Source of the DNA: Loripinus fragilis
Lineage: Eukaryota > Mollusca > Bivalvia > Lucinida > Lucinidae
Assembly: GCA_964019695.1 (NCBI GenBank)
Contig: OZ026516.1
Location: 82,451,150 to 82,515,149, forward strand
DNA: 64,000 nucleotides
Direction: 5' to 3'
A program made the position numbers and the translations under genes. This document shows positions 32,870 to 45,004 of the stretch, one piece after another; within the stretch, counting starts at the first letter, position 1, and each line of letters opens with the position of its first letter. The notes beneath the pieces were generated by a model. The model did no database searches and was not told where the DNA came from. It saw only the letters and a program-made list of their open reading frames with translations.

Positions 32870-33916
32870 CAGTGAGCCACTTTAGTTACGCACCACTTAT
32901 AAAATGTAAAATTACTCAGAAAAGTAGTATGAACTTTTTATTCTGAGACTATCAGCGTAAAGTGCATCTATATTTGCATTCGCCATTGAAATTTCATTGT
33001 AAACAGATCAAAAACGAATGCAAAAATGGATCTTGAAGGGCACTACCCTCAAAACACCATATCGCATTGCATTATTTTGAATGAAACAAAGATCACATTG
33101 CACTTTTTTTCGGGGTCGAATTTCTGCTATGCCAGAGATAAGAGCCAATATATTCTTGGCAATATCAAAGACTGGAATATGTTTGTTAACGTCGTCATTT
33201 TTAAACATTTTACTATTTTCGGTTCCCAGCTGGCCTAGATTTGAAAAAAGTTGGTTTAGTACTTGTTTTTAAATTAGTTAATATTTCGTATGATTCTGAT
33301 TAAACTAGTTATCAATACACTTCTTTTATAATTTCATTTTTAACAACCATGTATCCGCCATTTATTTCGTAAAAATTAATGTATTTATTGGGGACATAGT
33401 GTTGACATTAGTGATGACGTCACTACTATCAAGGCTATAAGGCGTGTCAACGAAAAAATGTTTTAGTGTTTTGATACTTTTATGTCAACAAGTGACTCAT
33501 AACAAAACAATTTGCGAAGGAAAGACTGTTTGATTATTGCTACTGACGTTAATATGACGTCAAAACGAACATTTTTTCAAAAAGTAACGGTGTTACTAAA
33601 TTGAACGACCCAAAATCAGGGGTTTTACTTGAATAAAATAATTGTTTTTGTGTTTTTCTGTCACAACGATCACCATAGATAATGCCTAGCGGAAAACGCA
33701 AATAGAAAATATAGACGTCCAGGTTGCACGTGCATTTTGGTTAAATTTGCCTTTGAGGTAGCAGAATGATTTGCATGAGTGATTCCAATATTTTTTTATG
33801 TCATCAAACAGATAAAATGTCAATGAGTAAATTATCATAGAAAATGTTAGATTCCAGCATTTTTGTCAAAAAAAGTTGGTCCTGAAAAGCTGGTGCGTAA
33901 CTAAAGTGGCTCACTG
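32870..33916. mobile_element. 1.05-kb TIR element with CAGTGAGCC ends
   Basis: TIRs CAGTGAGCCACTTTAGTTAC plus GCACCA, perfect over 26 bp or so, TA on both sides. The interior has short frames only (for example 33026-33238), none like a transposase. Confidence 0.85.
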
Positions 33917-33984
33917 TATATACTTCAATATTTATCTTGTTCAGTGTTACATATCAAAAGATATACAAGCATACAGTGTCCAGT

Positions 33985-34062
33985 GTCTGGCCAATATCGG
34001 CCTGCCAGCATTACTCTATCCAAATGGCGTTTTGCTGGCATGCCGTAGGTGGCCCAACACAG
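33985..34062. mobile_element. Core fragment of the GCGCGGATCCAGA MITE
   Basis: ggccaatatcggcctgccag / ctggcatgccgtaggtggcc palindrome around aaatggcgttttg; outer ends lost. Confidence 0.6.
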
Positions 34063-34245
34063 CACTGAAAAGAACCATCTTAGCACACCTAGAGCATATA
34101 TCATGAACTAAACTATTTCATAATACTGTATCCTAAGCCACTGTCCCAATGCACTTCATATAAAGGTCGACTTATATGTAGGTAGTTGGAATTATCACAG
34201 AGTTATCACCAAGCTTATGATACAAGGAAAGCTACCTGCTAGTAT

Positions 34246-34641
34246 TTATAGCTTTGTATCTTTGGTTGATGTGTGTCGTAGGAGAGGCCTTAGTTTCGAC
34301 TCCTCAGATTTTGGATCAGCACGTGTTCCTGTCATATTGCTGGTTTGGGGTTGATTAGTGGGATATCTTGAACAGGTCCCAGAGTCTTTTGGTTGTGTCA
34401 CAACAGATTCAGAAATCGTATTCAGTCCTTCGACTCGAGCTGATTCCGTCTGATGTTTGATCTCATTTTTTGGCACTGCCAATGGTTCGTCAGGCTCGGT
34501 GTAAAGGTGGTATTTCTTCTTAAAATTGTAACCTTCTGAATCATGTGACGCTGGTGATTCAACAGCATCTATTTCATCGTATATTCTTTCCTTTTTCATA
34601 TTACCTTTATTCCAAGGAATCGAATAGGACATATCGCCTAC
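34246..34641 (-). CDS. DBB adaptor last exon with tyrosine motifs
   Basis: Acceptor TTGTTTTCACTTACAG; 132 codons including TAA at 34246-34248, by far the longest unexplained minus-strand frame here. Contains MSYSIPWNKGNMKKERIYDE followed by IDAVESP (YDEI, close to the Src-family SH2 preference pYEEI), GYNFKKKYHLYTEPDEP (YTEP) and CSRYPTNQPQ. Hydrophilic and probably disordered, as in the tails of BCAP/BANK/Dof. It could in principle be a separate intronless reading frame (it has an in-frame ATG at 34632), but the acceptor and phase favour splicing. Confidence 0.65.
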   Translation of the reverse strand, partial: VGDMSYSIPWNKGNMKKERIYDEIDAVESPASHDSEGYNFKKKYHLYTEPDEPLAVPKNEIKHQTESARVEGLNTISESVVTQPKDSGTCSRYPTNQPQTSNMTGTRADPKSEESKLRPLLRHTSTKDTKL

Positions 34642-34769
34642 CTGTAAGTGAAAACAATTATCCTTCTAGTGACAGAACACAATTACTCAGCCAAGAAAAA
34701 CATGTGCAAACAAAATAACCTCAGACCAGAGCCATCTGGTAAGCTTTCGATGCATTTTAACGGAACATC

Positions 34770-35660
34770 GACTAAAAAATCCATTTATCATATGACGTCG
34801 CGTCTGGGAGTGAAATAACTCCATGCAATAAAATCGATAAACCACTAGTGGTTATAGATGTATGGGAAACGTTATGACGTCCATAACTACGTTGCGTACA
34901 TTATGACAAAATTATAATTTTTTACGCCGGAAATCAGATTTCAAAGTATTTGTCATATGATAAATAGAATCTAACATTCTCTGACGTAAAGCTTTAATCG
35001 GTGGGTTGGTGCCTGATGCTTATCTGTAGCTGGACCCACCGTGGCTCAACTTGAGGTTTTCTTTAGCTTTGACTATCTGTGAGTCATGAGCCCTTTTCTT
35101 TGTTTCATCATGGAGTGTTAATTTGATTAGAGTGTTTTCCATGATGATACATTGCATTAGTTAGATGGCCTCCATGCGAGCTGAACAGTTCTTGTACTTC
35201 AATAACAGCAGAATCTAGGGCGAAGATTTGGTACCAGTAAAATGCATTTAAGCCCCCCGGTGGCTTAGGCTGCTGTCCGTTCTAAGGCGGTGGTTCTGTT
35301 GTTGTTGACTTTTTGTTTATTGTTACTCCCATTGTGGGAGTCTGTAATTGTTCTATGTTTTGTTGTACGTTACTTTATGTCCATTCTAGTATTGCAATCA
35401 TCTTGATGGGGAAAAGAGAGCTGATTGCTTTGCTTAATTTGTCTTCCTGGTGTCTTGTGATGGTTGAGCGGCTCATCCTCGCGGTGCCACAGGGTCGTCT
35501 GCAGTTTGTGATTGTGGTATTTCCTGATCATACTCGCTTACTATTATTCATGCTCTTGTATTATTGAATCCATTAAACTCGTTGCGAAAGAGATATAAAA
35601 TGCTCGGCAAGCCTCGCATTTTATCTCTTTTCCCCAACTCATTTAATAAATTCAATAAAA
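34770..35660. repeat. Dispersed repeat family A, longest copy
   Basis: 34770-34975 (catatgacgtcgcgtctggg...cgataaaccactagtggtta) is the inverse of 45745-45945. 35000-35570 is the inverse of 7612-8140. 35575-35660 is an imperfect hairpin (aaagagataaaatgc / gcattttatctcttt) shared with 45010-45110 and 45640-45720. Non-coding; about 100 bp downstream of the acceptor of the last adaptor exon. Confidence 0.65.
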
Positions 35661-35984
35661 CATGAGCACTCATGTAAGATCCTCTATGAAAGAAATTCTG
35701 CACTTAAATAGTTAAAATCACCTATAAAAGAGAATAAATTTGCAAAACTTTACATGCCAGTTTTAGGCATGTAACCAAAAAGACAGCCATGTGGGAATCC
35801 AGAGGGGGCAGGGGGTCTGGACCCCCCTCCTGAAAAATCACAAAAATATAGGGCATCTTAAGCAACACTGGTTCAGATTCCTTGAAAATCATAAAGCTAC
35901 CAAGCCAGATTCAATGTTGGGTCGTAATCGGAACGCCAGCGAAAGCCATCTGAATGGTGTTTCACTGGCGGGGAGATGATGTGA

Positions 35985-38900
35985 CATATAATTGTAAAAA
36001 CGCTGAAACATCTAAATTTGCCATCGATGAGCTCTCTGAACTTGCCGACATTGTCCTGATTCAAGAACATTGGTATTTTGATTGTCAGTTAGGAAATTTG
36101 AGTGCAATCTGCGATTCTATGACAGGAACCGGAAAAGTGGCAGATACCAGGGACCCAATACTGCCTGTACGGATGCCAATAGGCTACGCGGTGAGTGGCA
36201 ATATTGTGGAAAAGAACGATTGACCACCTAGTCAGAGTATTACCAGATGGAGGCAATAGAATCCAGTGCCTTGAGCTGCTGACACAACAACCCGCAGTAG
36301 TGATATCGGCATATATGCCATGTAAAGGCTTGCATGATAATGTAGACGAGTTCCAGGATAGTCTGGCACAATTACAAGAAATTATACAGAAATTGAAGAG
36401 CTCACATTTTATTCTTCTGGGGGGGCTTTAACGAATGTTTATCTTCACAGAAAACTACAAAGAGACTGACAAGTATCAGGCAATTCCTTGTGGAAAATCA
36501 GTTGTCATGGCAGCAAATGGGAAAACTTACATTGGATCTAACGGAGTAGAACTATTGATTACTTATTTTTTAAGCCTGAGCATCCAAGATCGTGTATGTG
36601 GAAGTAGAGTGATGGATGATTTTGCACCAAATGTATCCAACCATTACCCCATATTGTGTAGTTTTGATATACAGCTAAGTGCCGCCAGGTCTACTAGTGA
36701 GACAACATTTCCACCATCTAAGGTTAAGTGGGAGAAGATTGACAAGGACCAGTATAGGGATATTGTGACAGTAAGCATTGCAGAAGTGGATCAGAACCCA
36801 ACAACATTGGCAGCCTTAGATTCAGAGATACGAAAGCTCGACCAGGTTCTTGTGAAAGCATCGAAACAGTCTGAACCTGTCCGTGAGGCAAAACCTAGAA
36901 GGGCCAAGTTAAAAACGTGGACTTCAGAGATCAAACAGGCCATTCAGAACAAAAAGAGAGCATTCGAGGAATGGAAGCTTGCAAGTAGACCCAACGAAGC
37001 TGGCAATATACTGGTACTAAACAAGAAGTTGTCTTCATCCTATCTCAGAAGACTATGTAGGATTGAATCAGCCAGAGCAAGAGAGCATACTAGACAGCAG
37101 ATATTAGATGCAAAATCAGCCGACATGAATACCTTCTTTAGACTGGTCAATAAACAGAAAGGAAAGCTGCGTTAATGAATTATCTATCAATGGCACAGTT
37201 TACAAGTCTGAGAATGAGATTCTCCTGGCCTGGAAAGAGCACTTCGGATCGTTGGCTACCCCTACAGACCATCAGGACTTTGCTGAGGAATACAAACAGC
37301 AGGTAGCCAGTGTGATGTTGGATATGGTGGATATATGCAAGTCCCTACCAGCACAAAACCCTGAAGACTATGTTACTGAGCAACAGGTAGACAATGCTCT
37401 GAAGTCAATGAACAGAGGTAAAGCTGTAGATATTCATGGGGTTACAGTTGAGCACTTACTACATGGTGGTAATTCCCTTCTTTAAAGGGTAACTGGAATC
37501 ATCAACAGCATCTTCCGCTTTGGACGGGTCACAGAGGCCCTCTCGATTGGTACCCTGACCCCAGTGTTCAAGAATAAAGGTCTAAGCACAGATGCAAAGA
37601 ATTACAGAGGGATTATCATCCTACCAACCATAACCAAGGTCATCGAAACGCTGCTTAGATACCGTATCCAGGCAGCAATCGAGGCTCAGCAAAACAGATT
37701 ACAGTGTGGCTTTACAAAGCACTCTTCGCCCATGAACTGCTCTTTGATTGTTGAGGAGACCATAAGGGAATATAATGATCTGCGCAGGCCTATTTAAATA
37801 GCATTTTTAGACGCCAAGTCAGCTTTTGATGTGGTTTTGCACGATAGTCTTCTGAGGAAACTGTTTCATGCAGGTGTCGAAGGTGTGTCATGGTCACTGA
37901 TTCATTCATTGCATGCGGATGCAGAGTCTGTGGTCAAGTGAAATGGTGCCTACTCTGATGTTTTTAAGGTGGAACAAGGTGTGCGTCAAGAAGGAATCCT
38001 AAGTACGGACTTATACAAGCTTTATGACAATGGTCTTTTTAAAAGGCTCCAGTTAAGCGGCTTAGGATATCACATTGGCGAGATATCATGTGCGATACCT
38101 GGATGTGCAGACAATACAGCCGTCCTGGCAGAAAACAAGAAAATTCTACAGCTTCTGGTAGATATAGCAGTTGATTATAGTGTTATGGAAAGATTCCTAC
38201 TGCAGCCAATAAAAGTGTTTTGTTGCAGATATTTAACCATCTTAAATGATGTCCCATCAACGATACGGTAGTAAAGATGAAAGACACGCCAATGCCGATA
38301 GTGGAAGTGGCCATGAATATGGGGTTTCTCCGTTCAGCCGAAGACTGCAGTAGCATACAACATACAGAAGGCAAGGCGTACAGTCTACAGACTCATGGGG
38401 TTGGGTTTTCACAGTGAAAACGGCTTAGACCCAGATACATCGATTCACCAATTGCAAACCTATGTCCTGCCAGTTCTGGTGTATGGGATGGAGGTTGTAA
38501 CCCCTAAAGCAACTCTTATGAAAAAGCTGGAGAGGACATATAAAAATTTCATCAAGCAGATCCTGTCACTCCCGGGGACAGTGGCCTACCCGGCAGTATA
38601 TGTTTTATCTTGGGCTGTTCCAGTAGAAGCTGTTATACACAAGAAGGCCTTGATGCTGTTTTGAAATATATGCAGACTGGATGCAGACTCGGTTGAGAAG
38701 CGGATAGCCCGTAGACAGTTGTGTGTTCAAGGTTTTAATAGCAACAGCTGGTTCATTACTGTGTGCAAGCTCCTCCTCAAGTTAGATATTCCCGATTGTT
38801 GGATTGCAGTAGAAGCACCTCCTTCAAAGGCTCAATGGAAGTCATTTGTTAACAAGCATGTAAATGATTATTGGGTGGAGAGAATTAAATCCAGATACTC

Positions 38901-39411
38901 TCTATACTCGTCACTTGAATATTTGACAGCAGATCAGTATTATCCCAGACGCACGCATTGGTTGCTGCAGAACTCTGGAATTGCTCGTGACATCTCATCC
39001 ATTCATGTGAAACTAAAGTTGGTGACAGGCACGTACATCCTGCAAGTGGACAGATCAGCTTTCAACCAAAATGAGATTGACCCAACCTGTCTTATGTGTA
39101 AGGAAGAGCCGGAAACAATTGAGCATTTTATGATAAGGTGTAGTGCATTGGAGAAGGTAAGGCAGCCAATTCTGAAAAGGATTCTCCAGTGTGCTGAGTA
39201 TCTCGTGCGGTCTCCTACAGACTCTGAAAATCTGGTCCAGCTACTTTTAGACAGTGCAGGTGTTTTCGCTGATCCCAAAGATATCAAGGTCCAAACTACC
39301 ATTATCAACATTGAGAAATTAGCAAAGAGACTGTGCATAATACTACATACCGAAAGATATAAATACTTAATCTGGTGCCAAAGCGTAATAGGAAACGGGT
39401 GGAAAAGGTAG
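35985..39411 (+). pseudogene. LINE ORF2-type pol pseudogene (endonuclease-RT-zinc knuckle)
   Basis: Endonuclease parts: IVLIQEHWYFDCQLGN (catalytic Glu), VISAYMPCKG, FILLGG(F)NE where a G-run at about 36419-36426 shifts frame and the GDFN Asp is Gly, and SNHYPILCSF. Linker 36720-37175 is Lys/Arg-rich. RT: LTPVFKNKGLSTDAKNYRG, IAFLDAKSAFDVV (motif A with Asp), GVRQEGILSTDLYKLY (motif B) and CADN in place of YADD (motif C, dead). Tail: PTCLMCKEEPETIEHFMIRC, a CxxC-H-C zinc knuckle. Stops or frameshifts near 36222, 36430, 37173, 37483, 37797, 37940, 38271 and 38664. Clade not resolved. Confidence 0.85.
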
Positions 39412-39510
39412 CAGTGGTACACAGTAGCGTGAACTCCAACTATATAGCTACTTCTTCAGACACTAAAATAGGGCAAAAAGCGACTATAATAAATAAATAA
39501 ATAAAGTAAA
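35985..39510 (+). mobile_element. Non-LTR retrotransposon (LINE), inactive
   Basis: 5'-truncated inside the endonuclease and ending in an (AATA)n tail at about 39487-39510. Contains endonuclease, reverse transcriptase and C-terminal zinc knuckle remains in order on the plus strand. Inserted in a MITE. Confidence 0.85.
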
Positions 39511-39931
39511 GAAACCTCCAGATGAAGGTGTGCCTCAACAGGCAGAAGTTATAGAACAGAACAGATGGCCCGCTTATATTGGTATATGGATCCTCTCTCC
39601 CCATTTCAACTTTAAAAAAAACTGGACCTTCTCTGACAAGACTTTCTGGATTCGCGCATTCACTGTGATGAACAGTGAATCGTATCATAACGTCTCATCT
39701 ATAAATTTACTTTTCAAAAAGTCCCAAAATTGCTCTTTTCCCTAAATGTAATAAATGTATGATAAAAAATTATGAAACAAAATATATGTTGTTGGTTTGA
39801 CAATATATCAGATAACATACACATTTATATTGCTTAAACAACTAAAACATTAGACAGTTCTCTTGTGCCGACCAGCAAATGTACGTAACATCCTGTTCAT
39901 TAGATCAGCAACAAAAATAACTTTTAAAGTT

Positions 39932-40352
39932 CCACACTGGTAAATGTATACGTCGATTTGCTGGTATTTACCCGTACTGCCGGTACTTCATATACCGGAA
40001 GTGGTAGATATTGGTGTTAATACTATATAGCAAAACATGCCATATGCCTAAAGGACAATAGAATTAGATCATTTTTAAGTATTCAGTATGTGCATGGCGA
40101 TTTATGTAAGCATTTAGGAATAGATTCGAGTACAGATCATCCAGATCGGTACTCGAATCTATTCCTAAATGCTTTCATAAATCGCCATGTGAATGCCTAA
40201 TACTTAAAGATGATCTAATTCTATAGTCCTTTAGGCATATGGCATGTTTTTCTATATATGATTTAACACCAATATCTACCACTTCCGGTCTATGAAGTAC
40301 CGGCAATACGCGTTAATACCAGCAAATCGACAAATACATTTACCAGTGTGTG
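39932..40352. repeat. 420-bp near-perfect palindrome (foldback element)
   Basis: Arms of about 205 bp: cacactggtaaatgta...cgatttgctggta at the left and its inverse at the right; inner arms cgagtacagatcatccagat / cggtactcg meet at about 40140. A few mismatches and small indels only. AT-rich, no coding content. Confidence 0.88.
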
Positions 40353-40494
40353 TTCGCACACTCATGTTGAATAAGTAATCAGTAGATAATGATTCAAAAT
40401 ATATCCCAATCTATTGTTTTAGCAGTAGATCGACTTTATTATATATCGTAATTTGCAATGTCTACACTGATGGAGGTGGCACAGAATAGTTATA

Positions 40495-40745
40495 ACATTG
40501 TTGTCCACTTGTATGGGAGATAATCCGCTCAATAAAGCTCGTATATTATCGCCACGTACTGTCCTGCCAGCCAAGAGTGACAGTGCCGTCGTGTTTTGTT
40601 TATAATTGTTAAGTAAAACATTAACTTATACACTCCACCTGAGCTTATGCGAATCGATAGATCACTTGTGTATTAATTATATCCTGTGGATAAAATTAAT
40701 ACACATGCGATCAATCGATTCTAAGTCCCTGCATACGGGACTTTA
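40495..40745. repeat. Palindromic repeat family B, copy 1
   Basis: gtcctgccagccaagagtga...tcgatagatcacttgtgtat and inner inverse taatacacatgcgatcaatcg. Copies: 53525-53780 (better preserved) and a half at 43830-43920. Confidence 0.7.
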
Positions 40746-41293
40746 ACGGACATCCAGGTAGCTGCGATGCGCTGAAGCGGTAATAGGGAATTACAATGGA
40801 AGGTGTTAGTTTTTATACTATATCTTTTGAAATTATAAAAGCAGAATTCCTGTACAAACAAATGTTTTACCTAAATATCTCACGATTATTCTGGTATATT
40901 TTTTATGAATTTCCCTCTGCAAACTCTTCGTCCTTTTTGATGGTTTTTGATAGAACCCTAAGAATGATTAAATTATATAGTAAAACAGGCTTTTTAAGAT
41001 CTGCCCATTGGTAGATATTCGGCCATAGTTTTTAAAGTATTCAACATATTTTCTCTGTACAAGCGGTGCACTGTGCTCAGTTCAATTGCGAACAAATTGG
41101 TATAATTTTCATACAATTAAAATAAAATTTGATGTAGCCTTTTGAAATTTTCCTGGTACAACCCCTTTGACTTTTCCACAAGCTATCCTCGCATTTAGAT
41201 GTATAATCTATTTCTAGAAAAGTATCCAAGGTAACAACAGGTATTGACCACACATACACTTAAGTTATCGCGCGTCTATATCTTAGCTTTTTG

Positions 41294-41300
41294 TAAGTAT

Positions 41301-41344
<44 letters not shown>
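41294..41344. repeat. (ATTT)n microsatellite
   Basis: About twelve uninterrupted TATT units. Confidence 0.95.
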
Positions 41345-41349
41345 TCTAT

Positions 41350-42060
41350 AAAGTTGCGTCTGATCAGGGTACGCACTGTTTGCATTAAGAATATTCCATT
41401 GAAAATTAAATAAAAAAAAAATACCACCCAACTTAATACAGATTGGACTGGCCCAAATGACAAAAGCGGGAAATTCTATTAGCCTAAATTGGTTAAAATT
41501 CTTCACTTGCTAATGGCTCGGACCCAAGCTAGTAGCGATAATTTTGGTACATATAGTGTCGATCTAGATCAGGCCCTAAAAGCGTCGAACTGATCTGAAT
41601 ACATACTGTTTGAGTAGAGAAATTTTGACACTGTGTTGGTTTTAATGAAATAAAAGGAAAAAAAAAAGGTTTTAAAATATTGTTTCTAATGCCCATTTAA
41701 AAAAGGAACAGCAGATAACAAGATAGCCGGCAAAATTACCCAGCATGCAAAGAGTTAAATTACTACTAATTATTGTATGCTAAAATTGGCGACGCTTGGT
41801 GGGGTCTATTATTGGTGTAAAAACTGTCAACTTGTCAATTACTACTAGAATATAATTACTGCTCAAACATTAGCTCAGTTAAACTTTGTCCTTCGGCGTC
41901 TGATCAGGGTCTACACCGTTTCTTATAAAATGTTCTATTAAAATCTGAATAAAAATTATAAATACCATCAGACAACCCTTGGTTCAGAAATGGACTGCAC
42001 CAACTGATAAGAGTGGAAAATTCCATATGACTTAAATGGGTAATATTTCTATTTCTTATA
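41350..42060. repeat. Two diverged copies of the AACCCAT-TIR MITE family
   Basis: gcgtctgatcagggt-cgcactgtttgc at 41355 and 41897, each followed by ttaaaatctgaataaaa, taccac-aacc and ggactg-cc-aa-tgataa. Confidence 0.6.
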
Positions 42061-42084
42061 TTATAAATAATGAAAGTACAGCGT

Positions 42085-42335
42085 TTAATATAAATGAGCC
42101 ATGACATGTGATTTCCAACAATGTGACATTTTGACAAGTGTAGACTCAGACAAGCCTGTGTAGCATCCTTTTAAGCTTAGAAACTCTAAATGATGTTCAG
42201 TCAGAAGCTTAACACTCATAGAATGTTCAGGCGACTAGCAAAGGCTCTGATCAGACTGCGCGTGTGCGCAGGCTGATCTGAGGCCTTGCTGGTCGCAGAT
42301 ACATTATTGTTGGAAATCTCCTGCCGCGGCTCAAA
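42085..42335. mobile_element. MITE of the TTTGAGCC family, copy 1
   Basis: Ends atgagccatgacatgtgatttccaac... and ...tgttggaaatctcctgccgc-ggctcaaat; internal tagcaaaggctctgatcaga. The second copy, inverted, is at 55552-55790. Confidence 0.7.
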
Positions 42336-42339
42336 TAAT

Positions 42340-43080
42340 AATAATTCAGCTGGCAGCATTAATAACAAGTATGTTATATCAGAATCTTGAAATAATTTTG
42401 ACTTTTAAGAATGCAAACATTGCAGACCTAAATGAAATGCCACAGAACGCAGGCACCCAATTCGGGTCTTCACTGATCGCATATAAATCCATTTGTTTAT
42501 AGTGGATAAGCTGATAAACAAAGATTAACAGATCAACACGCCGTATGGACCCCATACAGTTGATTTTTATTGCATGTGTGTGTTTTCTCATCTTTTTTCT
42601 TTCTTTCTTTTAAATTATACTTTATAAAAAAATGTTTTTAGATATACGATATACCATCTGTTGAAATTTAAAAAAAATTGCGTATTTTGCCGTGTCTGAT
42701 CTGGGTCCATTTCGTTTGGAGAAAATTGATATTCTGGCTTTGGCTACGCTAGCATGGGCATTTATCAGGGGCAGTTGTGCACGTGCGATAAGTTCCAACA
42801 TGGGCGTTTATCAGGGGCATTTGCGCATATGCAGATCAAGATCAAGATTTTGTCGGGCCTGATCTAGGTCCACGCTGTTTGCAATACAAGCAGTAACCCC
42901 ACCCTTCACCGAGAGACGCATCATGGTCTGGATCGAATTGGCTATCGTAGATTGTTTATTATTTTATATTTTATCTAGAAAGCACCGTTTAATCAGGGTC
43001 TTCACTGTTCGCTTTCAGATGGTTCCTCTTAAAGCTCAATAAAATTTAAAAACCGGCATCAACAGCTGTAAAATTTGAAA
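42340..43080. other. Repeat-derived intron sequence, no gene seen
   Basis: Fragments of the caaacagtg palindrome family (42690-42720, 42840-42900, 42980-43030) and a duplicated gggcatttatcaggggcagt / gggcgtttatcaggggcatt pair at 42756 and 42804. Confidence 0.5.
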
Positions 43081-43089
43081 TGAACCAAT

Positions 43090-43365
43090 CCGATTGTTTG
43101 TTTGTTTGTTTGTTTTGTTGCTTTACGTCCCAAGTCAACAGCTATGATCATTGCGGAACGGTCATTTCACCTAACCACACTTTTTCCTGGGCAGGCTTGA
43201 ACAAGCGGATAACCAGTAATTCGTGCACATACTTTCGCTTGTATCTGACAACAACCCTTCTTGAATGAATCAGCAAAAGGGAGGAGAATGACCCTAGAAA
43301 TTATTTCATGATCAATCTCCACGAAAGTATGGGACCGGGCCGGGATCGAACTCGCGACCCCTGGA
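43090..43365 (-). mobile_element. SINE, minus orientation, with tRNA-like head
   Basis: The tail gtttgtttgtttgttttg and tttacgtcccaagtcaacag lie at the left; at the right gatcgaactcgcgacccctg is an inverted B box (GGTTCGATCC type). Middle diverged. Confidence 0.6.
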
Positions 43366-43997
43366 ATTGGAATTGATAAATGGAAACGTTCAGCTTAATT
43401 CTGGCGAAAATACAGCAGATCTATCTACATTAACATTGGCCAAGCAATGATCAGACTGTGTCTGTGTACGTGATGTGTAGACTTAGCAACGTGTACAAGA
43501 AAAAATTGGATTTCTTTCATCTTGATCCAATTTGTTATGAAATGTAATAAAGCTATACTTAATTTATTCTTGTTTCATTTGATGCATATCTGATGTACAC
43601 TCTGATCAATGTGCGATGCACATGCGCAGAAAATTTTGGCATAATACTCGTATTCTAATAGTAATGCTACATATTTTCGATAATCTGTTTCACTATAAAA
43701 ACATTCTAACAGTCCAGTGGATCAAACGCCTTTAGCTATGCATGGTTACTATGGTGACTCTGCCACCTGCTAAGGGATTAAAATACAGGTAGTGTCCTGG
43801 CAGAATGAGATACGAACACTCGATGTCCTCCAAAGTTCGACATGATAACTTTGTAAACAAAACATGACGTCACTGTCACTCTTGGCTGGCATGACAGTAC
43901 ATGCGGACAAACCATGGTAAAACGTGTTACTTATGTTACATTATCTGACTGGCTTGCCCATTATCTAAAGTTTAGCCCTCTTTGAAGAAATACTTAC

Positions 43998-44030
43998 AGA
44001 CTGCTTCCTTTGTGAGGTCATTGAAGATAC
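43998..44030 (-). CDS. DBB adaptor exon h (33 nt)
   Basis: Acceptor TTTAATTGTATTTCTAG, perfect donor GTAAGT. Phase 0 reads VSSMTSQRKQS and joins the phase 0 last exon. Ser-rich linker. Confidence 0.5.
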
Positions 44031-44194
44031 CTAGAAATACAATTAAAGACGTTTCAGCTGGTGTTCATTTCATACATTTGTGTCTTATTTGTAAAGATGA
44101 AGTTTCGATCTGAACATATCTAAAATATCGAAATTATTTATGATTTAATATGTTATCGTTTTAACGGTTTTGATGGTGTGTAAAACGGAAAATC

Positions 44195-44340
44195 AGAACA
44201 GCCAGTGTGAATAGGGACAGCCAATGGAGCAAACAAGATGCTTGTTTTGCACGTGCGACTCAGGCGTTGCTCGCTGTCAATCACTACATCAATGTCACGT
44301 CTGACGAATGCATTCGATGTTCAAAGGGTATTGCACAGGT
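44195..44340 (+). CDS. Possible orphan exon on the plus strand
   Basis: An open frame, NRDSQWSKQDACFARATQAL, LAVNHYINVTSDECIRCSKG, IAQ, ends exactly at a strong donor CACAG/GTGAGT. The acceptor side is weak (no pyrimidine tract before AATCAG at 44196). It would be a gene nested antisense in a long intron of the adaptor. No other exon found. Confidence 0.22.
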
Positions 44341-45004
44341 GAGTTTGACAGCTGCTAATCAAATTTATGTTTTTCATGAGGCTATGAACGAAAGCAAAAA
44401 CCTAAAGATTCATTAAAGGATTCCTATGAAAATGTAAATATTCATTTATGTATTTATTTTTGATAAAACATATTGACTCTTAACGCATTTACCCCTAGCA
44501 GGTGCAATACACATGGATAACATGTCAGTTGCATGCATACCATGTTTTTAAGTAGCACGATTTATGACATTGCAAACACTGAAAATGGTGTATATTACTT
44601 TAATACATCTTCAAAAAGCAATGATTGAGCCAATAAGAAGACTTTGATTACAGGTTATATAATAAACTAGCTTGTAAGATAAATATCATTCTGTCATATG
44701 TCATCATGACATAGCTTACCGTAAACATTAAAAAAGCGTACCGTAAACCTTATAATTATCATTTTTCAAACTCCTAAAATAAATACTGATATTGAATATT
44801 GAACACCTTACGATTGTCAAAATGGAATAAACTTAATATTAACATATGACTTCGCGTCAGGATATAACGCCATTCACTAAAATTGATAAACCACTACTGG
44901 CAAACAGATTTCGGAAATGGTATGCAAACTCTTATTATTCAACACCAAAACATGTTTACTAACTAATTTAAAGGACATATGATGAATAGTAGATGACATT
45001 TGTG

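Larger units (their letters stand above)
35788..39660. mobile_element. GCGCGGATCCAGA-family MITE split by a LINE insertion
   Basis: The left half (gaatccagagggggcaggg ... tgtttcactggcgggg, 35790-35980) and the right half (gatggcccgcttatattgg ... actttctggattcgcgcat, 39563-39658) together make one full family member; the intervening 3.6 kb is a LINE. Confidence 0.7.

Noticed and set aside
39003..39422. A 139-codon minus-strand frame
   Set aside because: Antisense shadow of the LINE C-terminal region with its zinc knuckle on the plus strand.
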